Shown here: positions 37,118-47,761 of the stretch, one piece after another | Position numbering within the stretch: position 1 is the first letter of the stretch | Layout of the letters: each line of letters opens with the position of its first letter | From: Venturia oleaginea | Taxonomy: Eukaryota > Ascomycota > Dothideomycetes > Venturiales > Venturiaceae | Direction: 5' to 3' | Length of the DNA: 64,000 bases | NCBI GenBank assembly: GCA_013176395.1 | Contig: JABMLP010000013.1 | Location: 124,001-188,000, forward strand | The notes under the pieces: model-generated | Databases searched by the model: none | What the model saw: the letters and a program-made list of their open reading frames with translations, nothing else | What the model was told of the DNA's origin: nothing | Position numbers and translations under genes: made by a program

Positions 37118-38741
37118 ATGTCCGACGACGTCAAATCGAAAAAGGGCCATGAAATAGGTGGTCGGATTGATTCCAATTCCTCCATCGAAGCTGGTATTGT
37201 CATACCCAGGGATGGAGATGCAGCTCTCGCCTTTCTTCGCGACGAGGATACTCTCGTCGTGTCATTCACAGCCGAGGAAGAAAAAGCTCTTATTCGGAAA
37301 ATCGATTGGCGGATTATGCCGCTGATGTGGTGTTGTTACTTTCTTCAGTACCTCGATAAGACTTTGATCAATTATGCTGCTGTTATGGGTCTTTATGCAG
37401 ATGCCCATATCGATGCTGCGCAATTTTCCACGTTGGCATTGCTGTTCTATGTCACTTACCTGGCTTTGGAATTTCCGCATGGGTTTCTGATGCAGAAGTT
37501 TCCGACGGCGAAATATTTGGGGTTGATGGTGACGCTCTGGGGACTCATTGTGGCTGTCACTTCTGCTGCAAAGAACTGGGGTGGATTGGTAGCGACGAGA
37601 GTCCTTTTGGGTTGCTTCGAATCGGCCGTTGCGCCGTCTTTGATTTTGATCACCGGAATGTGGTACAAAAGACATGAACAGCCTCCTCGAGTTGGCTTCT
37701 GGTGAGTGGAAGGAATATACCAAGCACAGGACAAGGTCTAATCGAACAACAGGTATCTTGGAACAGGAACAGGAACCATCATTGGCTCTTTGATCTCTTT
37801 CGGCTTCCAGCATTACCACAGCTCCACCTTCACCTCATGGCAAATCATGTTCCTAGTCGTCGGCCTCATCACAGTGTCCGTCGGCATCATCGCCATGTTC
37901 CTCCTCCCAGACAACCCCATGACCTCAAAATTCATGACCCATGACGAAAAAGTCTTCGCTATTCAACGACTCCGAGAGAACCAAACCGGTATCGAAAACA
38001 AGCATCTCAAATTCGGACAAATCCTCGAATGCTTCAAAGACCCACAGACCTGGTTGCTCAGCCTGATTACAATTGCAAGCAACGTGCCCAACGGAGCCGT
38101 GAGCAGCTATCAAGCCACCATCATCAAACAATTCGGATACACATCCCAGGAAACAGCCTTACTCCAAGTTCCCTCGGGCGCCGTAAGCATCGTCAGTATC
38201 TTAATCGCCACCTGGGCCGCCGGACGCTACAACCAACGCAGTCTCTGCATCGTCTTATTGCTAATCCCAGGTAAATAAATACCTCACCTCCCACAATCTC
38301 CCCTCCTAACCACACATTCTAGGTATCCTCGGCGGCTCCCTAATGGCCTTCCTCCCAGCAAACAACAAAGCCGGAAAACTAATTGGCAACTACCTAACCA
38401 ATTGCATCGGTGCCTCCCTACCTCTAATGTACAGCTGGGTCTCTGCCAATTTCGCCGGCCACACCAAAAAAGTGACTATGAACGCGATTCTGCTCATGTC
38501 GTTTTGTTTGGGGAATATTATCGGCCCATTGACTTTTAGGAAGGATGATGCGCCGGATTATGTGCCTGCTAAGATTTCGATTATTGTTTGTTGTGCTGTT
38601 GCTTGCGTTTTGGCGGGTGTGTTGAGGGGGTATTATGTTTGGGAGAATGGAAGGAGGGATCGGTTGGGCGTTGATTTGGGCGTTGATGAGTTTACTGATC
38701 GGACGGATTGGGAGAATGGGGGGTTTAGGTATTTGTTGTGA
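37118..38741 (+). CDS. MFS anion:cation symporter (Dal5/allantoate permease-like)
   Basis: A 506-aa plasma-membrane transporter. Exons are 37118-37701, 37753-38270 and 38323-38741; introns of 51 and 52 nt have donors GTGAGT and GTAAAT. A hydrophilic N-terminus is followed by a typical ACS-family start with IDWRIMPLMWCCYFLQYLDK, where the conserved Asp and Lys lie in and after the first helix. About twelve hydrophobic segments follow, with a central loop around FMTHDEKVFAIQRLRENQTG. GCFESAVAPS in helix 4 and NNKAGKLIGNYL in the C-terminal half are further family marks. Known relatives carry allantoate, nicotinate, vitamins or small organic anions; the substrate here cannot be read. Its neighbour 511 bp downstream activates fatty acids, but a link is only a guess. 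Confidence 0.93.
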
Positions 38742-39252
38742 GCTTTTGGTGGGTGGCGGGTTTGGAGGAGTCTTTGAGCTGTTTTGTATGTTAGAGTGCT
38801 GAATGTATACATGTAAGACTGGTGTTTCCAGCTCTACTCTTGCCGATAGACTACCCGCGCGCTTTCAAACGGTTCTCCCCGCAAAACAAACGTAAATCTC
38901 TCAACCTTCCAGCCGTGCTGTATTACTTCCCTATTCCCATATTACCTGGAACACAAGGGTCCTGCAGCCGGATTTCCCGGTATTTTCCATAACGGAAACC
39001 CACATCCATTCTCACGGCCGAGATGCGAGTCGGTAACGCGAAGTCGAGGTTGTGGAGACGTCTATTTCCTTGATGGGGTAATGAGGGGGGACGTAGCCAA
39101 GGTTGGTGATAGGGGCTCTGCGGTTGGTCAAGTGTTGGAAAGCCGAGCACGCCGAGGTAGTAGATGGAATGCATTATGAATACCGTCTCTTGCTGTCCTT
39201 TTCGTTACGCCTGTCCTTCTTTCTTGTATACCACGTATTTTAGGAATCTAGC
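38742..39252. other. Intergenic, probable promoter of the acyl-CoA synthetase
   Basis: 511 bp between two genes on the plus strand. It must hold the MFS terminator and the promoter of the next gene. No specific element is recognised. Confidence 0.45.
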
Positions 39253-41480
39253 ATGTCTTTGGGTAAGTGGTCGGAGCGTACTATGAAGAGCCGGTATTAC
39301 TATGAAATAGAGCCGAACGGAGATAAATTTTTCTACCGAGATCTTTGACTTCCCCTCTACAGTCAAGACCACGAACTTGACAATGACAATGCTAATTGAA
39401 TAAGTCCCAGTAGCCGCGGTAGCGAGTGCTACAGCTGCAGCCGCCTACCTCGACGCCAAATTCCACGTTAGAAAAGACTTGCATACGCTTTACAGGCTCA
39501 GCCACCAAAGGAAATTCGTAGCGAAAGAAGGTACTTAAACACAACTCTTCGTTGGATCAGCTCCAGAATGTACACCAAGCTGACATGAAAACTCTTCCTA
39601 CCAGTGTCTGCAGACCGCTGCTGCCTCTTCTACCAATTCGAAGCCCAAGTCCAACGGATCCCTCCGGACGTAGAATGCTTATGGTCCCGCACTGGGAGTT
39701 ACACTTGGGCTCAAACCTACGCTCAAGCATGCCGATATGGCCAATTCTACCTCTCCCTCAACGTTCAGACCCGTGAACTCGTCGCTACATACCTTACCAA
39801 TTCTCCCGAGTTCCTGTTCAACCAAGTCGGACTGTGGAGTATCGGATGTGCACCAGCCATGATCAACCACCATCTAACCGGGGATGCGTTGATGCATTGT
39901 GTTAAACTGAGTGGGGCAAAAGTCATGGTTGTGGATTGGGACGATGAGGTCCGGGCGAGGATTGAAGAGAATAGGTCGAGGTTAGAGGGAGAACTGAGGA
40001 TCAAAATCATAATCTTGGATGAAGAGATGAGGGCGAAGATCAATGCGCTACCTCCCACGAGACCGGATGATAGTCTTAGGAAAGGCATGTCCATTGAATT
40101 CCCCATGGCTTTGATCTATACATCGGGGTCTACTGGATTCCCAAAGGCATGCGCATTCACAATGGGAAGAGCGATGGAACTCGGTGATAAACGGGTCACA
40201 GGCACCACGGTTCAAGGATGGCCAAACCCTGATCGATACTACAACTGTATGCCCATGTACCACGGGACCGGAGGAGTGGCAGCTGTTACGTCTTTGATTA
40301 CTGGCATCTCATACTGCATTGGCAAGAAGTTTAGCACTAGTCGGTTCTGGGATGATATACGCGATAGCAATGCTACCGCATTTTTGTACGTGGGGGAGAC
40401 TGCGAGATATCTCCTCGCGGCACCGAGTACAGGACGAGACAAGGATCACAAAGTCAGGGTCATGTTTGGGAATGGGATGAGACCAGATGTCTGGCATAGA
40501 TTTAGGGAAAGATTTGGTATTGATACTGTTGCGGAATTCTTCAACAGCACGGAAGGTGTATTTGGATTATTGAATGTTTCGAGAGGTAGGTTTATCATAT
40601 CCAAATTTTCCACGAGCAAACCTCCTAACCTCGATGCATAGGACCTTTTACAGACGCCATAGTAGGACACCACGGTGCTCTTCTCCGCGCCTACCTGAAA
40701 GACTACTACGTGGCCGCCGAAATCGATCACGAAAACGGTGACCTCTGGCGGGATCCAAAAACCGGGTTTGGTCGCAGAAACCCTCTCGAGAAAGGAGGAG
40801 AAATCCTCGTGGGCGTCGCCGATCCCAACGAGTTTCCCGGATATTGGAACAACGATGGTGCGACTAACTCGAAATTCGTACGCGATCTATTTAAGAAGGG
40901 AGATCTATACTACCGCACCGGTGACGCTTTGAGAAGGGACAAGGAGGGAAGATGGTTCTTCATGGATCGCTTGGGCGACACGTATCGCTGGAAGAGTGAG
41001 AACGTCGCCACGGCTGAGGTTTCGGAAAAGCTGGGACATCACCCGGGCTTGACGGAAGCTATTGTATATGGTGTCACTGTCCCAGGTCACGATGGAAAAG
41101 CAGGATGCGCAGCCATTGCCTTAGCAGCGGGCCAATCACCAACGCCTCAATTCTTCAGAGACTTGCTCAAGTACTCGCTTGAGCAGTTGCCCAAGTACGC
41201 CGTACCGGTTTTCCTGAGATTGCAACAGGAAACCACGGCGATGCATAATCAAAAACAAAATAAGGTCCCCTTGAAGAAGGATGGGCTTGATCTGAATGCC
41301 ATTTATGGTGTTGGGAATGATGCGACGGAGGCGAGGGAGCAGGGTAAAGATGTCATGTATTGGTGGCCTAGGGCTTTGGGACAGCCTGATCCGGGCTTGG
41401 ATGGGGAGGGATATGTTATTCTTACAAGGGCGGATTGGGAGGGGATTATGAATCATGGGAAGGAGTTTGCGAGGTTGTGA
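39253..41480 (+). CDS. Very-long-chain acyl-CoA synthetase / fatty acid transport protein (FAT1/FATP-like)
   Basis: A 649-aa enzyme that couples fatty acid uptake or activation to CoA. Exons are 39253-39262, 39411-39530, 39605-40585 and 40642-41480. The first exon holds only MSL plus one base. The N-terminus reads MSLVAAVASATAAAAYLDAK, a short hydrophobic segment usual in FATPs. Catalytic marks are the AMP-binding loop LIYTSGSTGFPKA, YRTGDALRRD, and the VLACS/FATP signature DRLGDTYRWKSENVATAEV. The protein ends ARL, matching the type 1 peroxisomal targeting rule, so a peroxisomal site is likely, as for fungal enzymes that start beta-oxidation. All introns keep frame, with donors GTAAGT, GTACTT and GTAGGT. 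Whether it acts on very-long, branched or ring-substituted acids is open. Confidence 0.93.
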
Positions 41481-42316
41481 GCGTGCTTGGCATGGTGTTG
41501 GGGATGGGGAGGTTGGGTTTTTGATATTTCGAGAGTAGATGGAGAGTTGGATGGGATTACTATCTATCTAAGTATGAATCTCTCTATCTCTTGATTCAAT
41601 CCTTCTTCTGAATCATTTATTTTTTCTCCCGAGTTCTTTTCATTTCTTCCTCAGGTTGTCATGGCACTGAACTTGGTTTCATGCCCTCGTCGCTCTTGGG
41701 CCAAGGTCTTAGGCAAGATATATTTACAGCTGAAATCCATTTCTCTGCACATACGGCCACAGAATCAAGAAAACTCGAGTCCCCGTCCGCTCACTCACAG
41801 ATAAGCTTGATATCGGCGGATTAGTAGTTGGGTGGGTGACCACCAGCGAATCCTCGCTGCATGTATGTTTATAACTTCTTTTATTTTTAATGTGAAGCAA
41901 GATGGGGATGAGGGATGGCAAGGCATGGCAAGGGATGGCAAGGGGTGGATTGAGATATAGCGCTGAAAAGGTTGGCTCGAAGAGATTGACGGTAAATTAA
42001 CAGTTGTTATATTGTTTTTATTCCATCTTTTTTTCTATCTTTGTCAAGATATTATTTAGGACCGCCGTTATAACTTGGAGATCTTCGTCTTCTGCCTCGG
42101 CGAACCGAATCGTCGCTCCGTGGGTTCTGTTTAGCTGCATCGCCGATACTCTCTCTTTGCTTTAAATTGTAGCTTTTGATTCAGTACTGGTACTAGTTTC
42201 CCAAAAATAGACAGAGTTGAAATCTTGTTCAATCTTTTGGAAGTCGGAGGTTTTGGATTGTGTTACGTTATGGGTTGGTTACTTTATGGGTTACGTCATG
42301 GATTATAAGCTAGGTT
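41481..42316. other. Intergenic, nothing supported
   Basis: Downstream of the acyl-CoA synthetase. A short GGCAAGGGATGGCAAGG-like direct repeat occurs near 41915-41945. No gene seen. Confidence 0.5.
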
Positions 42317-42323
42317 ACACGTT

Positions 42324-42576
42324 GTCACGGGGCGGGTTCGGGTATCAGGAGGAAGGAGCAGCAGCAGGAACAGGTATCATTCAACAGGCTACATACGAAC
42401 TGGCAGGCAAACCAACAGGCAGCTTTGACGACAGGACGTAGCTCAAAGAGCTACGAACTGGTTGAAGCCACGCAGGCTTTAAAACCTTTCCTCGGCAGAA
42501 CTACGGTTCTGCCTTGATCACGTATCGTGGGGCCACCCCAACGGCGGGAAGGACTTGTCCGCGGTCGTACCGTGAC
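42324..42576 (+). mobile_element. MITE copy 3 (253 bp)
   Basis: Begins GTCACGGGGCGGG and ends GTACCGTGAC. It is flanked by ACACGTT (42317-42323) and ACACGTC (42577-42583), six of seven bases matching. Ends and internal hairpins agree with copies 1 and 2. Of the three it keeps the most symmetric termini (GTCACGG/CCGTGAC), so it may be closest to the family consensus. Confidence 0.88.
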
Positions 42577-42583
42577 ACACGTC

Positions 42584-43079
42584 GTTAGTCACTCCTCAAT
42601 CCTGCGTTATTAGTGCATTCCTTTGTGTTTATAGGAAGGCCTCAATCGCCTCAATTGAGGCATCATGCAGTTATCAATACACTCGTTGTTCGTACATCCA
42701 ACAGTTCTCTACCTCCAGCAACCCCTGTGATCTTTCATTCACTCGTCTTCGTATCAATGCTTAACGCACGAATATATTTTATTCTAAAGAGTATATTTGG
42801 TAAGCCTGGTAGAAAGATCGGGATCCTCCTTATCTATAAAAGAGTCCTTTTAAAGCGGGATAGGTTCGTTAACCTCTATAATAGCTAGGAATGTACTTCC
42901 GACTTTCTCCTTATACACTAGGTCGATAGAAGTAAGTATGTGCTTGAAATATAGCTCCAAATTTGCTAGGAGGGATTCCAGTCGTTAGTGTACCATTTTC
43001 GGGCTGTCTCCATTGAACAGACCCTGTCGGAGAGACCGAATAACCAGATAGACCCAGATGAAGACTCATTGTGCACGGT
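42584..43079. other. Non-coding, nothing supported
   Basis: About 500 bp of AT-rich DNA between MITE copy 3 and the STAND relic. Confidence 0.5.
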
Positions 43080-44450
43080 CTATGTTAGAGAGCGTACGAT
43101 GTTCTCACCCAGGAAATCGGACATTGTACGACAAAAGATACCGTTCTCCAAATGGCAGTGAAGGCCCTCAACGATACAGTAGGACATGATGGGATTGTAC
43201 CAGCCCTGATTGATCTTTGGGTATGCGCCAAAGACAGGTAAGGTTGGTACAATCCCATCAGGTCCTGCTGTATCGTTGAGGGCCTTTACTGCCATTTTGC
43301 CAATCTGTGGTCGCCCTTGCAACCACTGATCAGTGTTGAGTAGGCTTTGCACACGTGTAGAAAAAGATATGAATGAATGTCTGTATTTATTGATGATGCA
43401 GCTACAGTCTCCACTCGAACATGCCTTACCTAAATCGTCTGCACGCATGCCCCGGCGGTCTCGGACATGCCTTCCGTGGCATGTACTGCACACCGAGGTT
43501 CCATCGCTACTCATGGCATTTGGATTCAAACCATGACCAAGCAGCAGTTTCATTGTCTGCAGAGCGTGTTTACTTATCATTTTGTTGCAATAATGGCCAC
43601 TCACTTTATCTTCAGCTTTGAGCGTAAGACCTAGCCATGTGCAAAACCCGGTGACAGGGTTGGCTCCATACAGCAATAGTAGTCGTGCGACAGTGAGCCA
43701 TGCGTCTAGTCGATTGGAATAGGCCGAAAGCTCCTTCATCCACACTTGCCAAGGAGTGCATAACTATTCCCTGGCATTTGGGCTCAAGCCGTGTTGCAGG
43801 AGCCATTGAAGCATACTAGTATCGATTGCGCTTATATCTATCTGATTGTGAAAACATTTATATGGGCAAGAGCTAACTGCACAGAATCCAACTATGCAGC
43901 TTAGTCCAGGTTGAATTTCTGGACATCACTGCGTAATGTATTAATTTCGTCGCTGTGCAAATGTTAGAAATCTGGACCTCTGCTGCGGACAACATGACCT
44001 ATCTACCTAATAGTCTCCTTTTCTACCTTAAATTCGAAAATGACACGGAAAGTGATTTACTGCCGAAGATTTTCGAGTCTGGCTTGCCATTTGAATATTT
44101 CTTCTTTTTTCAAAACAGAATGCAACGCCTTGCAGAAACTTCTCCACTTCTTGTGCCTCCCATCGTGAACCTTCAATGTATCCAGAACAGAGAGAATGTC
44201 TCGGCCGATACTGTAGCAATGAGTATTTGCCATATTCCTTGGCCAACTGGACCACGCTCGCAGATGCCCGCAACGGTTTTACGACATCCTGGATATCTTT
44301 AGCGATAATCTCAAGCTCTACGTACTTGATTATAGTTCCTATTATAGACCGGTAGATGTTCGCGCTCTCCAACAGCAGATTACGTCCAAAGTCGATAAAT
44401 TGAATTGTATTTATAGCTAGGCCAAACGCGCTTAATGGATCTGTAATAGC
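43080..44450 (-). pseudogene. Relic of a fungal STAND (NLR-like) gene with ankyrin repeats
   Basis: Two recognisable pieces lie in 5'-to-3' order on the minus strand. At 44450-44028 is a helical N-terminal domain typical of fungal STAND proteins, beginning DPLSAFGLAINTIQFIDFG and continuing LLLESANIYRS; no Met precedes it (a TAG stands where the start is expected). At about 43830-43080 are degenerate ankyrin repeats, for example TSMLQWLLQHGLSPNARE, VARLLLLYGANP and TMKLLLGHGLNPNAMSSDGT. An in-frame stop at 43764-43766 cuts the first of these. The nucleotide-binding (NACHT/NB-ARC) core is absent; only about 200 bp separate the two pieces. The family mediates non-self recognition and cell death in fungi, but this copy is dead. 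Confidence 0.65.
43149..43299. repeat. Long inverted repeat, ~58-bp arms
   Basis: Left arm about 43149-43206, right arm about 43242-43299, loop 35 nt. The arms share AAGGCCCTCAACGATACAG and GATGGGATTGTACCA with only a few substitutions. It lies inside the ankyrin part of the STAND relic, so one arm is an inverted copy of the other and the ankyrin frame there is scrambled. Confidence 0.85.
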
Positions 44451-45117
44451 CTACACGATAAAAGATTGTAGACCTCAGTCTGCTGAGTAACAGTAAATAG
44501 GAGTTATCTTAAAGGCGAAGTATCAAAATCCAAATATAATATATATGTATATAGTACCACCCCATAGCCACCCCAGAAGGGCCGACCTCCACCAACCAAA
44601 CCGCAACGCTGCTCAAGGTCGCCTCCATTTCCAAGTCAATCAAAGCAGGTTAACCGCTAAAATACCAGACAACTACCTAAAGATCAGCAACATCACGCAA
44701 ATAACCTCACCACCGCCGCGCTCCCTAGACGCGTGCACCACCGAGCAACGCGTTAATTGCAGCTCAAGCTCTCGATATCGGCCCATATATGCTGAGAACG
44801 TGAGTCGTGATGACAAGTCGAACTCACAAGGGCGCGGACATATCATGAGTATGGCAATGAGAAGAGGGAGAGAAATGGTCCAAGTCGAAGTCAAAGAGAA
44901 TAAGACCCACAATCTCCATTCCCACAATCCTCAGCGCCGATACCGACCAACCTCAAGCCAATATTCTGGAAACATATACAGTATCTTTACAGGTTTGCAA
45001 AAAACTCATCGACATTGATCTAAAACCAGGATTACCACAAAAGAAAGACTTCTTCGCCTATCCAATATCCAAACGAGCGCTATTCCAACAATATCGCGCC
45101 CATCAGCCCATCACAAC
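44451..45117. other. Non-coding, nothing supported
   Basis: A plus-strand frame at 44545-45018 has no domain and reads as low-complexity. No gene is supported. Confidence 0.4.
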
Positions 45118-46595
45118 TTACGCCTGACCATCCTCAGTGCTGTCACTCACATTCCCACCGCTGCTTCGCATAATTCTTCTCTGTTGGCGATACTTGGTCT
45201 CCGCCATCCTGAATGAGAGGTCACCGGCCTCCAAATCCCTCTGAATGCGACCCTTCTCTTTTTCCAACTCGTTCTTCTCCTTTTTGACTCGTGCAAGTTC
45301 CATCGACAGCTTCTCAACTTGAGAGTGCATATTACCGGCTGCTTCGGGTGCTGTGAAATGTGGTGCTCCCGTGAAATATGGTGCTCCCGGGAACTGTGGT
45401 GCTCCCGTGAATTGTGGTGCTCCCGTGAATTGTGGTGCTCCCGTGAATTGCCCTGGTCGTCCCGTGAATTTTGGTCGTTCCGGGAATTGTCTCTTCTTCT
45501 CTTGTCTCTCCTTCTCTTGTCTCTCCTTCTCTTGTCTCTCCTTCTCAAGTCCTTTCTTCTCTTCCTGAACCTGTTCAAGTTGCATCTCCAGAGCCTCAAC
45601 TCGAGAGGGGATAAGACCAGCTGCTTGCTCTGCTGTGTAATATGGTGCCATCCAAAAATCTTGCCGCAAGGTGTACTCAAAAGAAACCAATCCTCCCTCA
45701 TCATCGGTGACCATTTTATCGTCGTTGACTTTCGTCTCGATGTTGACTTTGATGAACTTATACTCGGGAGCGTGGTAACGGCCGCCTGACAAGGCTTCCA
45801 TGCCATCTCCCACATTGACGAGGAGGCATCCCTTCACAGGTTGCAGCGGGATACCCCAAACTCCGTTCCCAGCGACAGAATCTAATTTCCAACACAATCT
45901 TGCCGCATCGTATTGCATGATACGCATAATGCCATGACATTTTTCCCCATAGGAAATGTCTTCCCCCTCTTGCGTTTCGTATCTTGAAAAACTCTTCCAG
46001 CTCGTAGGTTCCTCGAAAGAGAAACTGAGTATTGATCCACGATTGATATTTCCTCCACGAACAGTGCTGACTTTTTGAAGTATGCCAGTACGATTGATCG
46101 CGAGCAACAGACAGTCGAAGATGTCTTTGGCGGCATATTCCAAGATGGTTAGAAAGCGAAAGATGTTTTCTGATGCGGGTTTCAGAGCGGCAGGCAGGCT
46201 AGAGGAGATATTGTCTTTGGCCAGTTCCTTCGTCGGGATCTAGTTGAATGATTTAGAACCTCTTTATCGTTGTGAAACGGGCGTTAGCATACCTCCAAAG
46301 CTTCCATCTCGTCTCCTGCATCCAACCTTTGCTCCCCTGTGTGCACGCTGATTCCTTCTTTACACACGACCTTTTCTGGTTGGCGAAAGAAATTCCTCGT
46401 ACCGGCGTTGATCGCTGCAACGTCTGGCCCAATATGACGTGCCAACGGGCCACTCATATCGAGGAAGAAGAAACCGAGGCCAATTCCAGGTGAACATGCT
46501 ATGGCAAGTTTCAAGAGCTCAGCTTTGTCTCGCGTAAGAAGGCGCTCGTACTTGACGACTTGGACGGTCAGGCGCGTTTTGATCCTTGGATCCAT
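45118..46595 (-). CDS. 2OG-oxygenase-like protein lacking iron ligands, with FTGAP repeats and coiled coil
   Basis: A 474-aa protein in two exons, 46293-46595 and 45118-46239. The 53-nt intron has donor GTATGC and acceptor TAG. The N-terminal part resembles the DIOX_N region of isopenicillin-N-synthase-like oxygenases (IGLGFFFLDMSG). Later, CLLVNVGDGMEALSGGRYH matches the conserved strand before the second iron ligand. The HxD motif reads HGI and the distal His position reads Tyr (PEYKF), so the Fe(II) triad appears lost. After about residue 300 the family ends. A coiled coil with RQEKE repeats follows, then about six FTGAP-type units, then a second charged coiled coil. An upstream in-frame Met at 46754 would lengthen the N-terminus. 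The role is unknown; it may be a scaffold derived from an oxygenase. Confidence 0.75.
45361..45478 (-). repeat. Coding 18-nt tandem repeat (FTGAP units)
   Basis: Repeat of TGGTGCTCCCGTGAATTG on the plus strand, about six units with substitutions in the outer ones. It encodes QFTGAP-type hexapeptides in the 2OG-like protein. A second coding microrepeat of 15 nt (CTTGTCTCTCCTTCT) at about 45500-45555 encodes RQEKE units. Confidence 0.9.
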
Positions 46596-47761
46596 TGTGG
46601 TTTTTGTTGATAATGATGATGCTGATGAAGATGACGATGATAATGGGGTGTTAAAGGAGGAGAAAACCTTTGTTTGAGTTTTAAAGGTCTCCAACCAGTC
46701 TGGATATGGAAAGAGCAGACGACCATCTATGTGTCGCTCCTCCTGACCACCCAATTATCAAGGATTTCATTTGATCGATACCATCAATCCTTTATTTCCT
46801 TCCTTCATCCTCACCATCCTCCAGAATCGGTATACTACTATTCAACCTTATCGAACAGACAGCTTTGCGCACAAAACACTCCACGTTCTTTCAATATACC
46901 AATCCGCGCCTCTACTCCCACCCCTCCCCCACCGACGACCTCATCACAATCGGCGGCTGCAATTACAACGTCGGTAGTCCAGGATTTTATATGGCAACCC
47001 AGGCATCCGCTAAACAGAATGGTATCGATGCAAGTTGGAAAAAAGGGAATGTTACGAGGGAAGGCGCCGTGCCGGACGCGAGGTCCGGAGCTGTGAGTGG
47101 TTTCTTTTCGTTTCCGTAATTTGTAGTTTGTAACGGCAGATACTGACAGGGGCTAGGCTCATTATTCGACCTGGAATTGTTGTGTTAAGCAGTAGGTGAT
47201 GAAGTGGACGAGAGGTGGGAGGCAAGACTTTGGCGTGGGATACTAGGGATAGAAATCTGCTCGCTGCCGAATTGGCACAGAAGTTTTGTCTGAAAAGTGT
47301 CATTAACCATAAGCGAAAGGCCTGATGGATGGGCTCATCTAAGAGTTAGAATCCCCGCAGCACCTTAGACCTTGATAGATTTCGTCTAAATTTTGCCATT
47401 GTAGTTCAGCCAACAGTGCGATGAAGGCCGTCTTACCATTGATATCATATCTTCTCGCATCTTGGCTTGTAGGCATCTTGGTTTGCGTGTAAGAGACATG
47501 TGCATGAGCGATCTTTTCGCAAACTGTTGTTCTGTTAGCACAACAAGACACACTGCAGCCGACGGCGCCAGCATTTTAGGCAGAACGCATGCTCTCTATG
47601 CATTACACGCACGCAACTGCCATTCTTGATCTTCAGGGCACCGACGCATCCCTCAACAATCATCAGAAACCAATATGTACAATTGTCCTTCAAACGCCAT
47701 CGCAACGCCTGAAGCGTAAACCCAGAATCGAATCAGTCCCTCGTTGTGACCTTCTATTACT
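46596..47761. other. Intergenic, nothing firmly supported
   Basis: Upstream region of the 2OG-like gene. A plus-strand frame near 46940-47095 ends at a possible GTGAGT donor after ARSGA, but I find no partner exon. Short minus-strand frames at 47339-47574 have no motif. Confidence 0.4.

Noticed and set aside
37118..41480. Secondary-metabolite or degradation gene cluster
   Set aside because: Only two genes (permease and acyl-CoA synthetase), with no core synthase, P450 or pathway regulator nearby.
44545..45018. 157-codon plus-strand frame
   Set aside because: Rich in His, Arg and Ser with no recognisable block; probably chance in non-coding DNA.
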